Source: DTWD01 sp963662965
GTDB lineage: Bacteria; Acidobacteriota; Vicinamibacteria; Vicinamibacterales; UBA8438
Direction: 5' to 3'
Length of the DNA: 64,000 nt
NCBI GenBank assembly: GCA_963662965.1
Contig: OY759970.1
Span: 2,852,001-2,916,000 of the forward strand
Of the stretch, positions 7,875-16,435 are shown piece after piece; positions within the stretch are counted from its first letter, which is position 1; every line of letters starts with the position of its first letter. A program made the translations under genes and the position numbers. The notes under the pieces were generated by a model. It was given only the letters and a program-made list of their open reading frames with translations. It was not told the DNA's origin and made no database searches.

Positions 7875-9368
7875 ATGTCCATGCCGAGCGGTGACACCGC
7901 AACCGACCAGCTGAATCAGCTTCCGCTTCCAGATACCAGTCCGCGCGGCCTACTGAGTGGCTTTGGTCCCGGCATGCTGCTCATGATGACCGGCATCGGA
8001 ACGTCGCATCTCCTCACCGCGCCGGCGGCCGGCGGCCGCTTCGAGTACGCGCTGCTCTGGTGCATTCCGGTGGCGTATATCTTCAAATACTACGGCTTCG
8101 AGATGGCGTTTCGGTTCACCAACGCTACCGGCCGCAGCATGCTGGACGCCTACTCGACGGCGCCGGGCAAGTGGCCGCTCTGGTACGTCCTCGTGACCAC
8201 CGTCATTCAATGTGCGCTGGGCCAGGCGGGGCGACTCGTGGCGGCGGCCGCGGTCTGCTACGCCTTCTTCAGCGTCTACCTCGGCCTCGAAGTTGCGTTG
8301 CCGGTCTATGGGTTTTTCATCGGGGTGGCGGCCGTCACGTTCATTCTCCTCGGCCGCTACAGCGTTATGGAAGTGGTGACGAAGTTCCTGGCCGGTCTCC
8401 TGTTGGTGTCGACGGTTGGCGTTTACTTCGTGGAGCCAGCGCCGCTCTCGGCGTTTACGCATTTCGTCCAGTTCGAGATTCCTGGCGGGTCGTGGCTCGT
8501 GATTGCGGCCTTCCTGGGACTGCTGCCGACCGGGATCGACGTGTCGCTGCAGGCGTCGGAATGGGGCAAGGCGAAGAAAACAGGGATGGGGCGTATTCGG
8601 GAGCAGCTCGAGCAGATGGGCCTCGCTCCAAAGTTCGATCCGATGTCCTCGCCCAAGGAGGACCTGAGTGTCGACACCGCGGCGCTTCCCGCGCATGCGC
8701 GCGAGTACTGTCGCCGCTGGTTCCGGATCGGGGAGCTCGACTTCGGTTTCGGTCATGTCGTTTCCTTCATCATCGCCTGTGTGTTTGTCTTGCTCGCGGC
8801 GGTCTGGATGTATCCGAGCGAGGTGGCAGGGACCGCGGTGATCGGGGAAATTGGCTTGATCTTCAACGACAGCGTCGGCCCGGTGATGATGATGGTGTTC
8901 TTCGCCGGCGCGTTCGCCGCCACCTTCTCGACCGCCTTCAACTACTTCGACGGGTGGCCCCGCGTCGTTGGCGCCTGCTGCCGTAATCTCTTCAGGAAAA
9001 CGGCCGGTCTGCGTGGAATTGCCCAAGACGATCTGACGCCTGAGCATCGGCAGCGCTGGTACTCCGAGTTCAACATCTACCGGGCGACGATGCTTTACTC
9101 GCTGGTCGCCTCGGTGGCGATCGTCGCCGGGTTACCGCGTCCGGTGTTTCTCGTCTTGGTCTCGTCCGCGCTGGCGTTGTTCGTCGCGCCGGTCGTCTTC
9201 TTCCTCAACGTTTATTACTGCGTGAGTGTCATTCCAAAGTCGGACGCCGTGTTCTATCCGTCACCGATGGTCCGGGCGTTCGCCTGGCTCAGTCTTGTCG
9301 TCTTCACCGGGCTGACAGCCCTCGTGATTTTGGCTCGCGTGTTCCGGGTGACGCTGTTTGGTGGCTAG
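7875..9368 (+). CDS. Nramp-related multi-pass transporter with altered metal-binding motif
   Basis: The 497-residue protein has about 11 hydrophobic helices and the Nramp opening (GFGPGMLLMMTG...). The metal-coordinating DPGN motif expected in helix 1 is replaced by TGIGTSH at residues 39-45, and the MPH motif of helix 6 is replaced by LLPTGIDVSLQAS. A hydrophilic insert at residues ~230-280 (EWGKAKKTGMGRIREQL) sits between helices. Classical Mn/Fe transport is therefore doubtful and substrate specificity is open. ATG at 7875; the stop overlaps the M23 peptidase start by eight bases, so the two are probably cotranscribed. Confidence 0.8.
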   Translation: MSMPSGDTATDQLNQLPLPDTSPRGLLSGFGPGMLLMMTGIGTSHLLTAPAAGGRFEYALLWCIPVAYIFKYYGFEMAFRFTNATGRSMLDAYSTAPGKWPLWYVLVTTVIQCALGQAGRLVAAAAVCYAFFSVYLGLEVALPVYGFFIGVAAVTFILLGRYSVMEVVTKFLAGLLLVSTVGVYFVEPAPLSAFTHFVQFEIPGGSWLVIAAFLGLLPTGIDVSLQASEWGKAKKTGMGRIREQLEQMGLAPKFDPMSSPKEDLSVDTAALPAHAREYCRRWFRIGELDFGFGHVVSFIIACVFVLLAAVWMYPSEVAGTAVIGEIGLIFNDSVGPVMMMVFFAGAFAATFSTAFNYFDGWPRVVGACCRNLFRKTAGLRGIAQDDLTPEHRQRWYSEFNIYRATMLYSLVASVAIVAGLPRPVFLVLVSSALALFVAPVVFFLNVYYCVSVIPKSDAVFYPSPMVRAFAWLSLVVFTGLTALVILARVFRVTLFGG

Positions 9369-10275
9369 TCAGACTCCTGGCACGTGGCCGACGACGGCAG
9401 TCGCGGCGGTGGCGGTGGTGACCCTCGCCGTGGCCCAGCCGGTCGGTGCCGAGCTGACGCTCGAGATTTCCCATCGGGCCCGCGCCGTTCATCCAGGTGA
9501 GGTCGTGGTGTTGGAAGTGCATCCGTCGGAGGCGCCCGCGACGCTGCGGGCCACCGCGTTCGGCGAATCGGTGCGTTTCTTTCCGATCTCTGGCGACGAC
9601 GATGACGATGACGATACCTGGGCTGCGCTCATCGGCATCGACTTGACCACGGAGCCGGGTGCGCACGCCGTGGCGATTCGCGCGACGGCGCGTGACGGGA
9701 CCACGGCACGCCGGACCTACACCCTCGACGTGGAGCCAAAAGAGTTCCCGACGCGGCGCCTCAACGTCGACTCGAGCTTCGTCAGTCCGCCGCCCGAGGT
9801 GATTGACCGGATCCAACGCGAAGCAAGACAGCTTGCCGGGATCTTTGCGACGGCGACCGAGGAGCGACTGTGGGAGGGCGGATTCCTACGCCCCGTGCCT
9901 GGCGATTCGACGAGCAGCTTCGGCCGTCGCAGCGTCTTCAATGGCCAGCCGCGTAGCCCGCATAGCGGCACCGATTTCCGTGCACCCGAGGGGACCCCGA
10001 TCAAGGCGCCAAACGAGGGGGTCGTCGTGCTCGCGACCGATCTCTATTTTTCTGGCAACGTCGTCATCCTTGACCACGGCTGGGGGCTCTACTCCTATTT
10101 CGCCCATCTCTCGTCGATCGATGTGGCGGAAGGGGATCGGGTCGGCCAGGGGACCGTGGTCGGGAAGGTCGGCGCCACCGGACGCGTGACCGGGCCGCAC
10201 TTGCACTGGACCGTGCGACTCGACGACGCTCGTGTCGACCCGCTGTCGTTGATGCAGCTTTTCCCCGCGAACTAA
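9361..10275 (+). CDS. M23 family zinc metallopeptidase (LytM-type), exported
   Basis: The 304-residue protein begins at GTG 9361 (TTG at 9358 also possible), overlapping the transporter stop. A signal peptide (AVAAVAVVTLAVAQPVGA) precedes an N-terminal beta-rich domain containing a run of seven Asp residues. The C-terminal LytM domain has the zinc ligands in HSGTDFRAPEGTPI and GPHLHW, with GRVTG between. Such enzymes cut peptide cross-links in peptidoglycan or activate amidases. The close coupling with a transporter gene is probably only transcriptional. Confidence 0.88.
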   Translation: MASQTPGTWPTTAVAAVAVVTLAVAQPVGAELTLEISHRARAVHPGEVVVLEVHPSEAPATLRATAFGESVRFFPISGDDDDDDDTWAALIGIDLTTEPGAHAVAIRATARDGTTARRTYTLDVEPKEFPTRRLNVDSSFVSPPPEVIDRIQREARQLAGIFATATEERLWEGGFLRPVPGDSTSSFGRRSVFNGQPRSPHSGTDFRAPEGTPIKAPNEGVVVLATDLYFSGNVVILDHGWGLYSYFAHLSSIDVAEGDRVGQGTVVGKVGATGRVTGPHLHWTVRLDDARVDPLSLMQLFPAN

Positions 10276-10324
10276 GCACAGCCCGGGACGATATCGCCCC
10301 CCGCTCGGACGCCACTCGCGCACA

Positions 10325-10420
10325 TCCCTCCAGAATCCGGCTCGCCTCGGGGAGGATCCAGCCGCTAGCAGATACAAGGTGCTTCGTCTCGCCAAAGGCA
10401 GATGGATTCTTCCGGGACAT
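10325..10420 (+). ncRNA. Repeat family C, copy 1: candidate structured RNA or terminator element
   Basis: It lies 50 bases downstream of the M23 gene, same strand. TCCC (10325-10328) can pair with GGGA (10414-10417), AGAATCC (10332-10338) with GGATTCT (10404-10410), and CGTCT-C-GCC-AAA-GGC-AGATG forms an inner hairpin (10385-10404). Copy 2 at 54314-54407 changes the second helix to AGAAACC/GGTTTCT, which keeps pairing. The fold is inferred by eye. Confidence 0.55.
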
Positions 10421-10498
10421 GCCCGAGCGGCGCCCTGGAGAGCCCGCCCGTTCGCCCCGGACGCGGCAGCCCAGATTCCCCTCTCTAGGTACGATCAG

Positions 10499-10590
10499 GA
10501 CGCGCACGGCGCGCCCCCGGCGGCACGGAGTGGGGCACTTGGGGTCCCCGCGAGTGCCCGCGACGGGCGTCCGAGGCAGTCAGCCCCGTC
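10499..10590 (-). repeat. Repeat family A, copy 3 (full, reverse)
   Basis: Reverse-strand copy: GGCGCGCCCCCGGCGGCACG, GAGTGGGGCACTTGGGGTCC, CCGCGAGTGCCCGCG and GGCAGTCAGCCCCGTC. On the gene strand it reads TAGACGGGGCTGACTGCC, so its TAG is the stop codon of the outer-membrane protein gene. The outer end is marked by GGTACGATCAGG, also seen at copies 7 and 8. Confidence 0.85.
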
Positions 10591-11360
10591 TAAAAAATAA
10601 GGCGCAGCCCGCCCGCCAGGTGGGTGCCGCCAAGCTCGAGCGCCTGCTGTGCCTGGCCCGCGATCTCGACATGCGACGTCCCTCGGCTGTACCGCAGCAC
10701 GACCGCCAGCGCGAAGTGGTCGAGGACGAAGTAGGACGCGTCCAACCCGACGTTGAAGCCGAGCTCCGCGCTGTCCGCCTTGATGGTGCGGTATCTGACG
10801 ATGTCGACTTCGTCGAAGTCGAATCCACGCTCCGACGTGACGATTTCCGACACCAGGTCGTGGCTGATGTCGAATATCGTCGGTCCGAAGAAGCCCCGTA
10901 CCAAGAAATCGTCCGCGATGACATGCCAGTACTGCGCCTGGATGTGGACGGCGATCTCCCGGCGGGTGATGCCGCCGGCCAATCCCGTCGTCATGCGCGG
11001 AAAGGAGAAGAAGAACGGGTGCGGCACCTCGGCCTCGACCGTCGCCGTCATCAGCTTGTTGAAGTGCGACACATCGACGCCGACCCCCATCCGTTTGTAG
11101 AGCCGCACGGCGATGCTGCCGTCGAACGCGGTGTCGGTCGTGATGTCATAGCTCGCCGTGAACTTGCCCGTTTCCTGAAAGAGCTCGAAATCGACTTTGT
11201 GCAAAATCGAGTCCTTGACGAACTGAATGCCGCCGCTGACGCCGACCAGGAGCCGCCGGTCTTCGAGCGTCTGGGCCGCCACCGGGAAGCTGGTCAAAAG
11301 GGCGAGCGCCGTCCCCAGGAGGACGGAAACCCGAGGGCCGTATCGTCGCGTCGTTGCCAT
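10590..11360 (-). CDS. Hypothetical outer-membrane beta-barrel protein
   Basis: The 256-residue protein starts at ATG 11360 with a signal peptide (RVSVLLGTALALLTSFPVAAQ). The mature part alternates hydrophobic and polar residues in short strands (LLVGVSGGIQFVKDS, IAVRLYKRMGVGVDVSHF, ELGFNVGLDASYFVLDHFAL) and ends in LAGGLRLIF, an aromatic C-terminal residue typical of barrels assembled by Bam. No family is recognised. The stop codon TAG is contributed by repeat A copy 3. Confidence 0.8.
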   Translation of the reverse strand: MATTRRYGPRVSVLLGTALALLTSFPVAAQTLEDRRLLVGVSGGIQFVKDSILHKVDFELFQETGKFTASYDITTDTAFDGSIAVRLYKRMGVGVDVSHFNKLMTATVEAEVPHPFFFSFPRMTTGLAGGITRREIAVHIQAQYWHVIADDFLVRGFFGPTIFDISHDLVSEIVTSERGFDFDEVDIVRYRTIKADSAELGFNVGLDASYFVLDHFALAVVLRYSRGTSHVEIAGQAQQALELGGTHLAGGLRLIF

Positions 11361-11389
11361 CTGTATGGGTTGTCTCCTCGTCTTTCTTA

Positions 11390-11476
11390 GACGGGGCCGG
11401 CGGCCCAGAACCCCGCCGCTAGCCGGGGCCCAACGCCCGGCGCCGCTCCGGCGGGGGCGCGCCGTGCGCGCCCGGC
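11390..11476 (+). repeat. Repeat family A, copy 4
   Basis: GACGGGGCCGGCGGCCCAGA, ACCCCGCCGCTAGCCGGGG, CCCAACGCCCGGCGCCGCTC and GGGGGCGCGCCGTGCGCGCC. It fills the gap between the start of the barrel gene and the end of the M4 peptidase gene. Confidence 0.85.
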
Positions 11477-11478
11477 GC

Positions 11479-13137
11479 TCACTCGACACCAACGGCGGTC
11501 CACGCCTCTCGAATCGCCCGCTCTACGTCGTGTCCGGCGCCGAACATATCACGGGCCGACTGGAGCGTCGTCGCGCGAGCGACGGCAAACGTCGCATCGG
11601 CCGGCATCAGCATCGTGAACGCGCGGTAGAACGCCTGCTCCACCTGGGCGCGGTTCTGACTACCGACGCCCCGGACCGACAGTCCCGACGTACGGTTGAT
11701 GCCGCCCTCGATCGCGAGATAGAAGGCGTGGCCGGCGATGAGCGAGTTGATGTGGACGCCACCATTATCGGAGCTGCCGAGAAACCGGATCGAGTAGTGG
11801 TCCGGGTCGTTGTACGAGAGCGGATCGACGAGCGATCGAAAGCCGTACGGCCTCCGCACGTCTTCGCCGACGAGGTAGTCGGCCCGTTCAGGGGGGTGGC
11901 GTCCGCTCTCGGCCATGAAGAACTCGACCGAGACGCCGATGATGTCCGAGAACGCTTCGTTCAACGCTCCAGATTCGTTCTGATAGATCAGACCCGACGT
12001 ATGGTCTGTCACTCCGTGCGCCAGCTCGTGCGACACGACATCGAGCCCGGCGGCGAAGAAGTCGAAGCTCTGCCCGATACCGGCCGGGAGGCCCTCACCG
12101 TAGACCACGATGCCGTCAGGACCGCAGTCGCCGCAGTAGAACGCGTTGACAAAGTAACTGAAGTAGATATCGTCCGGGACCGTGAGGAAGTCACGACGAT
12201 CGACCGGGTGCACGACGCTGACGATCGGTCCGTCACGGCCGTCGAGACCGCGTCTACCGAATCGGTCGTTCAGATAGTCGTACGTCCAACCGGCCCCGAC
12301 GTGACCGTCGACCAGAACGCCGTCGGTCCAATTGTTGTCGCCGTCCTCCCCGATGTCGCTGGCTCGGAACACGCCGCTGCCGAACAGAATGTCCTCCAGC
12401 CGCTCCCAATCGCCGTTCATGTCGTAGGTGGTAATCTGCGGCGGTCGCAGCACGTCGATTGTCCTGAAGCCACCCCCCATCGGCCGGACACTGATCTTCT
12501 TGGCGTCGCCTTTCACGCCGTGACCCTTGCCGACCATGCAGGTGTCGCAGGGGAGGCCGTCATTGTTGGTCTGGATCGCGCTGTACTCCCGCACCATCGC
12601 ACCGGTGTGGGCGTCGACGAAACAGACGCGGGGACCGTCTGGCCCGACCGCGGTCAGCTTGTACACCAGACGAAACGTCCCGGTGTCGTCTTCCAGGATC
12701 AGCAGCTCCGGACCGGCATTCCCCAGCGGCGCGAATCCAAAACGCGATGCCATGTGCGTGGGCAGGCTGTCGGTTGGGAGCGTGGGCTCGGTATCGATCG
12801 CGACGCTCGGATACACCTGACCGAACACCGACATCGTGAGCCCCGAGGCGGTTTGACGTGTCACGTCCGCCCCAAAGATCCGTACGCCGTTATGGAACTG
12901 GGCAAAACGCTCGTGCAGCCGATCCGGCATCAATGTGTCTGACACGACGTCGGTGACCCGCAGGTCGCCGACGCGCACCATCCGGTCGACGAGCGTGTCG
13001 GTCTCGCGCAGCCCGGTTGGCTCCGTCGCCTCGAGGACGAGCGCTTCGGCCAAACCGGCCGTTTGTAGTGCAGGGCGTGCGGTCGCGAGTACGGCCAACA
13101 TGGCGGTCGCGCCGAGCACGCTGGCAAGCCGTGTCAT
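11479..13137 (-). CDS. M4 (thermolysin-like) family metallopeptidase, secreted
   Basis: The 552-residue precursor has a signal peptide (LASVLGATAMLAVLATARPA), an FTP/PepSY-like propeptide (residues ~40-185, with FHNGVRIFGADV and VCFVDAHTGAMVREY) and an M4 catalytic domain. Zinc ligands and catalytic Glu lie in HELAHGVTDH (370-379), and the third ligand Glu in NEAFSD is residue 394. GGVHINSLIAGHAFYLA matches the conserved VHxNSxxxxxAFYL segment with the active-site His region. Cys pairs (CDTC, CGDC) are unusual additions. I chose ATG 13137 because it opens the signal peptide. Likely an extracellular protease for nutrient scavenging. Confidence 0.93.
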   Translation of the reverse strand: MTRLASVLGATAMLAVLATARPALQTAGLAEALVLEATEPTGLRETDTLVDRMVRVGDLRVTDVVSDTLMPDRLHERFAQFHNGVRIFGADVTRQTASGLTMSVFGQVYPSVAIDTEPTLPTDSLPTHMASRFGFAPLGNAGPELLILEDDTGTFRLVYKLTAVGPDGPRVCFVDAHTGAMVREYSAIQTNNDGLPCDTCMVGKGHGVKGDAKKISVRPMGGGFRTIDVLRPPQITTYDMNGDWERLEDILFGSGVFRASDIGEDGDNNWTDGVLVDGHVGAGWTYDYLNDRFGRRGLDGRDGPIVSVVHPVDRRDFLTVPDDIYFSYFVNAFYCGDCGPDGIVVYGEGLPAGIGQSFDFFAAGLDVVSHELAHGVTDHTSGLIYQNESGALNEAFSDIIGVSVEFFMAESGRHPPERADYLVGEDVRRPYGFRSLVDPLSYNDPDHYSIRFLGSSDNGGVHINSLIAGHAFYLAIEGGINRTSGLSVRGVGSQNRAQVEQAFYRAFTMLMPADATFAVARATTLQSARDMFGAGHDVERAIREAWTAVGVE

Positions 13138-13204
13138 GGCGTCTACGCCTCCCCTCGCAGGCTCGGTCTCTTCAAGCACCCTGACACACGAGGGTAACAC
13201 GCGC

Positions 13205-14359
13205 TCACTGCATCACTTCTGTGAGCACGCTCACCAATGCTCGCATGTCGTCGGCATCGTTGTAGAGATGGGGAGCGACCCGGATCGCGCTGCCGCGCAG
13301 CGAGACCGATATCTTCCGCGTGGCGAGCTCGGTGGCGAGCCGTCGCGGGTTGGCGGCCGGCGGGAGGCGTACCCCGAGGAGGTGGCCCGCCCGCCACTCG
13401 TCATCCTCCATCCGGCAACCGAGTGCTCGCAGCGCCGGGACCGTGTCGCGGGTGAGCGCGGCCGTGTGCGCGGCGATCGTCGCCGGACCCCACTCGAGCA
13501 CCTGCGTCAATGCCGCCTCGAGCATCGGTAGCATCACGAAATTCGACCGTTCGCCGACGTCGTAGCGAATGGCGCCCGGCCGGTAGGTGTCGCGGTAGTT
13601 CACGAGACCGGTGAAATCATCGCTTCCCTCTCGCGTGATCCAGCTCTCCTCCAGCGGAATACCGTCGTCGTACGCTTCCCCGAAGTACGCGACGCCGAGT
13701 CCGTAGGGGCCGGTGAGCCACTTGTACCCCGCACAGATCACGGCATCGGGCCGCACCTGCGTTACATCGAACGGTCGGGCCCCGATGGACTGCGTGCCAT
13801 CGACGACGAGACGCGCGCCCACCGCCCGTGCTCGCGCGCTGACGGCGTGGAGGTCGAATCGGAGGCCGTCGGTCCAGTGCAGCTCGGGGACGACGACGAC
13901 CGCAGTCGTCCGATCGATCGCGGAGAGGAGTGCATCATTCCACGCGGCGGCACGTGACCCATCGGTGGATGGTGCGGCGACGACCCGCAGCGAGGCACCA
14001 CTGTCGGCACACGCCCGGCGCCAGGTGTACACGGCGCTTGGGAATTGCTCCTCGATCATCACGACCTGTTGCGATGGCGTCAGCGTCGTGTTTCGGGCGA
14101 CCGTCGCCATCCCATACGAGACGGCCGGGACAATCGCAATCCGTCGTGGGTCGGCGGCGTTGATGAGGGTCGCAAACAGCTGTCGCACGCGCATCGCCGG
14201 ATCGAAAAAGTCAGCGACGTCGATTTGGCTCGGGCATGCCAGCCGTTCGAGCGCGTGCTGGCCAGCCAGGGCTACGCGCTTCGATGCGGGAGCCATGTAG
14301 GCGCAGTTCAAGTAGTGCGAATCAGTCTGAAGCGAAAAGAGGGACGAGTAGTGAACCAT
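13205..14359 (-). CDS. Class V PLP-dependent aminotransferase / cysteine desulfurase-like enzyme
   Basis: The 384-residue protein has the fold-type I motifs of class V enzymes: AYMAPASK, VSYGMATVAR, VVDGTQSIGARPFD with PLP-binding Asp187, and AGYKWLTGPYGLGVAYF with Lys213 as the likely Schiff-base lysine. Substrate is unknown; relatives include kynureninase-like, isopenicillin-epimerase-like and desulfurase-like enzymes. ATG at 14359, 13 bases after the TetR stop on the same strand. A TGACCGGTCA palindrome lies in this gap, so the gene may have its own TetR-controlled promoter. Confidence 0.85.
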   Translation of the reverse strand: MVHYSSLFSLQTDSHYLNCAYMAPASKRVALAGQHALERLACPSQIDVADFFDPAMRVRQLFATLINAADPRRIAIVPAVSYGMATVARNTTLTPSQQVVMIEEQFPSAVYTWRRACADSGASLRVVAAPSTDGSRAAAWNDALLSAIDRTTAVVVVPELHWTDGLRFDLHAVSARARAVGARLVVDGTQSIGARPFDVTQVRPDAVICAGYKWLTGPYGLGVAYFGEAYDDGIPLEESWITREGSDDFTGLVNYRDTYRPGAIRYDVGERSNFVMLPMLEAALTQVLEWGPATIAAHTAALTRDTVPALRALGCRMEDDEWRAGHLLGVRLPPAANPRRLATELATRKISVSLRGSAIRVAPHLYNDADDMRALVSVLTEVMQ

Positions 14360-14362
14360 CGA

Positions 14363-14378
14363 AGTTGACCGGTCAGCT
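14363..14378. promoter_or_regulatory. Candidate TetR operator O1
   Basis: AGTTGACCGGTCAGCT with the perfect palindrome TGACCGGTCA at 14366-14375. It overlaps the stop codon of the tetR-type gene and lies just upstream of the aminotransferase start. The same palindrome recurs at 14994-15003 upstream of the regulator. Confidence 0.6.
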
Positions 14379-14969
14379 ATACCTTCCAGCAAGGCGCAAC
14401 AGCACGGTCTCACTTTCCGGTAGGACGCTGAGGTCGTTACGGACCTTCGCCAGCGTGAGCAATCCGTGGATGGCGGCGACGAGGCCGTTGGCAGTTGCCC
14501 CGACGTCCGGCATGTCCAGCGCCCCCGACTCGCGGCCCGCGGCCAGCATCGCCTGGAACGCACGGCGTTGTCGTTCAAAGAGCTGGCGGATGGCGGTGAC
14601 CACCTCCGCGTCGTGCCCTCCGAGCTCAGCCGCCACATTGCCGAGCAACGAGCCGCGCACCTGCCCGGACGCCTCCCAATCGGCGTAGTGGTAGGCAAAG
14701 AGCTCGCGGAGGTAGCGCCGAAATTCGCCAATAGGTTCCACCGGCTGCTGCTGCTCCCACGTCCGAAGGATGCCCGTTTCATCCCAAACGCTGGACAGGA
14801 CCTCGAGGAGAAGGTGACGCTTTGACGGAAAGAAGTGGTAAAAGCTGCCCTTGTTGACGTCCGCCGCCGAGCAGAGCTCGGCCACGCCGACGGCCTGATA
14901 GCCGCGCTCGTGAAAGAGGCGTCTGGCGGTGGCGGCAAGGCGAGCGCGGGCATCACTACGTCTACCCAC
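14373..14969 (-). CDS. TetR/AcrR family transcriptional regulator
   Basis: The 198-residue protein has a TetR N-terminal HTH: ARARLAATARRLFHERGYQAVGVAELC followed by the recognition segment ADVNKGSFYHFFPSKRHLL. The C-terminal helical domain binds an unknown ligand. The start is taken as GTG 14969 (GRRSDARARL); TTG 14975 is also possible. It is followed by the aminotransferase gene on the same strand and is divergent from the dipeptidase lipoprotein. Palindromes at both ends of the gene suggest autoregulation and control of neighbours. Confidence 0.88.
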   Translation of the reverse strand: MGRRSDARARLAATARRLFHERGYQAVGVAELCSAADVNKGSFYHFFPSKRHLLLEVLSSVWDETGILRTWEQQQPVEPIGEFRRYLRELFAYHYADWEASGQVRGSLLGNVAAELGGHDAEVVTAIRQLFERQRRAFQAMLAAGRESGALDMPDVGATANGLVAAIHGLLTLAKVRNDLSVLPESETVLLRLAGRYS

Positions 14970-14990
14970 ACGCAAAGCATAGTCGTTCAA

Positions 14991-15018
14991 AGATGACCGG
15001 TCAACTACAACAGTTGAC
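14991..15018. promoter_or_regulatory. Candidate TetR operator O2 with overlapping second palindrome
   Basis: AGATGACCGGTCAACT (14991-15006) holds the same TGACCGGTCA core as O1. It overlaps GTCAACT-ACAAC-AGTTGAC (15000-15018), a second palindrome using the AGTTGAC half-site. It sits 22 bases upstream of the tetR GTG and about 100 bases upstream of the divergent dipeptidase gene. Confidence 0.62.
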
Positions 15019-15114
15019 TCGGTTGTCGCTTCATCGGTGTCGGCTCGTCCGGCCCCGGGGGTTCCAGCCGCGGTGTTCAGAGTGTTATTCTCGACGTTCG
15101 AAACGGAGGTCGTC

Positions 15115-16347
15115 GTGACAGATCGGGCTCTCATCACCGGTGTTCTATTCGCCAGTGTCCTCCTATCTGGGTGCGCAGGCGGGTCGCCGGAGGACGCGTT
15201 AGTCGAGAAGGCGCGCGCCATTCACGAACGGGTGCTGACGCTCGACACTCACATCGACATCCCGTTCAACTACGCGACCCGCGAAGTCGACCCTGGCGTG
15301 CCGAATGACTTCCAGGTGGATCTGACCAAGATGCGCGCCGGCGGACTCGACGCCGGGTTTTTCATCGTCTATGTCGGCCAGACCGAGCGGACTCCGGAGA
15401 ACGAGACGGAGGCCAAGGCCGGTGCGATGACGAAATTCGACGCCATCCATCGGATGGCGGAGGAGATGTATCCGGACGAGATCGAGGTCGCCTACTCCGC
15501 AGACGACGTGGAGCGCATCGCCGCCAGTGGCAAGCTCGTGGTGGCGATCGGGATCGAGAACGGCTTTGTGATCGGTCGCGATCTGTCGCTGCTCAAGACC
15601 TATTTCGATCTGGGCGCCCGCTATATGACGCTTGCGCACGGCGGACACAACGACATTGCCGACTCCGCCACGTCTGACCTCGACGCGGAGCATGACGGCG
15701 TGAGCGCGTTTGGCGAAGAGGTGATCGCGGAGATGAACCGACTCGGCATCATGGTCGACGTGTCCCACATCTCGCGAGCGGCGATGATGGATGCCGTTCG
15801 GTTGTCGCAGGCACCGGTGATCGCGTCGCATTCGAGTGTCCGCGCGCTGATGGATCACGCGCGGAATCTCGACGACGAGCAGCTCGTGGCACTGCGCGAC
15901 AACGGCGGGGTGATGCAGACCGTGGCGCTCGGCGCCTTTCTCACCGAATCGGCCGCCAGACGCCGTCGGGAGTACACGAGCATTCGCCGGGGGTTCGGCA
16001 TGATTCCGGGGCAGCCGCCGGAGGAGATCGGAGCGGAGCAGTACGAGGACTACATGGGTCGGATGGAAGCGCTCGATGCGCGCTACCCCGATGCCACCGT
16101 GGCCGACTTCGTCGACCACATCGATTACGCCGTCGAGCTGATCGGGATCGACCATGTCGGTATCAGCTCAGACTTTGATGGTGGCGGTGGGATCCCGGGG
16201 TGGAACGACGCCAGCGAAACGTTGAACGTGACCGTCGAGCTCGTACGACGAGGCTATCGCGAAGAAGACATTGCGAAGCTCTGGGGGGGGAATTTGCTCC
16301 GGGTGCTTCGCGAGGCGGAGGCCGTGGCGGCCAGCCTCCAACGTTAG
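15115..16347 (+). CDS. Membrane dipeptidase (peptidase M19, renal dipeptidase family), lipoprotein
   Basis: The 410-residue protein starts at GTG 15115, five bases after a GGAGG ribosome-binding site. The N terminus (LITGVLFASVLLSGCAGG) is a lipoprotein signal with Cys as lipidation site. The M19 zinc site residues are visible: LDTHIDIPFNY (HxD), a bridging Glu in AIGIENGF, HGGHNDIAD, and VDVSHISRA with ASHSSVRAL. C-terminal IDHVGISSDFDGGGGIPGW is also conserved. The family hydrolyses dipeptides, including some with D-residues. It may be controlled from the TetR operator region between 14970 and 15114. Confidence 0.93.
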   Translation: MTDRALITGVLFASVLLSGCAGGSPEDALVEKARAIHERVLTLDTHIDIPFNYATREVDPGVPNDFQVDLTKMRAGGLDAGFFIVYVGQTERTPENETEAKAGAMTKFDAIHRMAEEMYPDEIEVAYSADDVERIAASGKLVVAIGIENGFVIGRDLSLLKTYFDLGARYMTLAHGGHNDIADSATSDLDAEHDGVSAFGEEVIAEMNRLGIMVDVSHISRAAMMDAVRLSQAPVIASHSSVRALMDHARNLDDEQLVALRDNGGVMQTVALGAFLTESAARRRREYTSIRRGFGMIPGQPPEEIGAEQYEDYMGRMEALDARYPDATVADFVDHIDYAVELIGIDHVGISSDFDGGGGIPGWNDASETLNVTVELVRRGYREEDIAKLWGGNLLRVLREAEAVAASLQR

Positions 16348-16348
16348 A

Positions 16349-16435
16349 GGGCGCGCACGTGCGCGCCCCGCCGGAGCGGCGCCTGGCAATGGGCCCCGGC
16401 TAGCTCCGGCGGCGGGGTTCGGGGCGGCTAGCCCC
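16349..16435 (-). repeat. Repeat family A, copy 5 (reverse)
   Basis: GGGCGCGCACGTGCGCGCCC at one end, CGCCGGAGCGGCGCCTGGCA in the middle, and GGGGTTCGGGGCGGCTAGCC at the other. It follows the dipeptidase stop by two bases and merges with copy 6. Confidence 0.85.

Noticed and set aside
10499..10590. Family A as CRISPR repeats
   Set aside because: Copies are kilobases apart, in both orientations, with no regular spacers and no cas genes.
11227..12942. 571-codon open frame on the plus strand opposite the M4 peptidase gene
   Set aside because: It is the antisense shadow of a gene with clear HELAH and NEAFSD motifs; its own translation is Arg/Val/Asp-rich with no recognisable family.
13205..14980. 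Longer 591-codon version of the class V aminotransferase
   Set aside because: The first ~200 codons lie over the TetR gene in another frame and have no aminotransferase character; ATG 14359 gives a normal protein.
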